NCBI RefSeq assembly: GCF_000002985.6 | Contig: NC_003282.8 | Location: 7,688,001 to 7,752,000 of the forward strand | From: Caenorhabditis elegans | Taxonomy: Eukaryota > Nematoda > Chromadorea > Rhabditida > Rhabditidae | Direction of reading: 5' to 3' | DNA: 64,000 bases | Part shown: positions 63,201 through 64,000 of the stretch, one piece after another | Layout: every line of letters starts with the position of its first letter | Numbering within the stretch: position 1 is the stretch's first letter | Position numbers and translations under genes: made by a program | Notes under the pieces: generated by a model | Databases searched by the model: none | Seen by the model: only the letters and a program-made list of their open reading frames with translations | Told to the model about the DNA's origin: nothing

Positions 63201-63897
63201 CAACAGTTTCTTTTGTAATTGGGAGGCTGGTAAGCTTCTCTTCGTCTTTAAATGCTTTTGGATCAAATACTTGAATAATGCCAGTAGAGTTGCAGCTCAA
63301 TGGGCAATTTCTGAAATTAATCAGTTAAGTAGACTTCTGGATATAGACTAAATTCTGAAACAGGACAATTTAATATAAAACATTATCATACCCATAATCA
63401 TCTGGCAAAGAGAAAGCGTGATGTTGTACATGAGTCACTGTATCGGTATTATCACAGATGATTCTGGCCATAGTTGTCTTTCTAATCTCATCTATTTGAT
63501 CCACAGTGAAGGCTGATGGAGATACAAAGTTTTCATACCAGAACCGATCCCCTCGTTTAGTTTGAGCCATTTGATGTGCGAAAAGACAGGCAAATGTTGG
63601 TCCCAGAAGCGATCCTTTTGTTGGTTGCTCGGAGAGTCCACCAACAAAAACATCAATATCTTCTGGAGATTCATAGAGACGTTCAAAGTCAGAAATGTTA
63701 ACAGATGGTTTGAACTGAAATATTATACTTGTTGCTTTTAGCTGTCATATTGTTGCTTACAATTGTTTGGAGAGCCAGGAAAGAACTGAAATCGTCGAGT
63801 TTGCAGAATGTTCTCCATTGCAAATAGCTCGGTAATCCATGATCTCTTCCCATTTGAATAACCATTGCAATTATATCTACTGAATCCGCAATGTCTT
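60214..63897 (-). CDS. Haem peroxidase with two peroxidase domains, 5' part outside window
   Basis: Animal haem peroxidase. Eight exons of the 3' part on the minus strand: 63897-63761, 63714-63392, 63310-62889, 62715-61859, 61798-61302, 61031-60883, 60836-60614, 60487-60214; phases agree, about 960 codons. The first exons hold the end of domain 1 ([10 protein letters not shown], then ARIICDNTD). A linker with NCPLSCNS follows, then a full domain 2. That domain has distal His and catalytic Gln in [13 protein letters not shown], calcium-loop-like [17 protein letters not shown], proximal His in AFRFGHSLI, and [17 protein letters not shown]. The tail ends in a small Cys-rich von Willebrand C-like segment ([13 protein letters not shown]). 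Presumably secreted; worm relatives cross-link cuticle or act in defence. From memory C46A5.4. Confidence 0.9.
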
Positions 63898-64000
63898 CTA
63901 AAAAATTTGAGCTTTCGATTTTCAAAAAAAAAATGTTTCAAAGAATTTTGAAATAGTAAATTTAATACAATTATTAGAATAAATCTTGTAAATTCTTATT
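63898..64000 (-). other. Intron of the peroxidase gene at the window edge
   Basis: A/T-rich with no coding series. The acceptor CTTTTTAG-type site abuts the exon at 63897; further exons lie beyond the window. Confidence 0.6.

Overview
The window is nematode DNA, almost certainly Caenorhabditis and most probably C. elegans chromosome IV. Evidence in the sequence: AT-rich non-coding DNA, many introns of about 45-60 bp ending in TTTCAG, TTTCAG sites placed directly before start codons (trans-splicing), and an flp-13 precursor whose peptides match the C. elegans set as I recall it. From memory the gene order fits cosmids F33D4 - C50F7 - C46A5. No database was searched. CDS entries give the whole start-to-stop span including introns; exons are listed in the evidence and were checked for reading phase.

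Left part (1-26.2 kb): the 3' two thirds of itr-1 (IP3 receptor, +) converges on flp-13 (FMRFamide-like peptides, -). A 5.8 kb gene-free stretch follows, holding two DNA transposon remnants: a mariner-like element (11050-11992) and a Tc3-like foldback element (14299-15568). Then come a sphingolipid delta-4 desaturase (-), the probable operon emc-6 > mrpl-1 (-), a uS3m/MRPS24 gene diverging from emc-6 (+), and nhr-8 (+).

Middle part (26.3-48.3 kb): a 672-residue secreted low-complexity protein (-); a gene resembling the C-terminal tail of PDZRN ubiquitin ligases (-); two secreted proline-rich repeat proteins (+, 38719 and 46648) with nearly identical promoter layout; between them sucg-1 (GDP-forming succinyl-CoA ligase beta, +), a type II membrane methyltransferase-like protein (-) and a two-PDZ protein (+).

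Right part (48.3-64 kb): 7.6 kb without a convincing gene, then a rhodopsin-family peptide receptor (+), klo-1 (family 1 glycosidase, -) and the 3' part of a double-domain haem peroxidase (-) that runs off the window.

Functional threads: mitochondrial translation and TCA cycle (mrpl-1, mrps-24, sucg-1), peptide and calcium signalling (flp-13, the receptor, itr-1), and secreted or extracellular proteins. I found no convincing wholly new system. The observations most worth checking are the apparently non-AG splice acceptor in mrps-24, the duplicated promoter architecture of the two proline-rich genes, the stand-alone PDZRN-like tail, and a series of in-phase small exons in itr-1.
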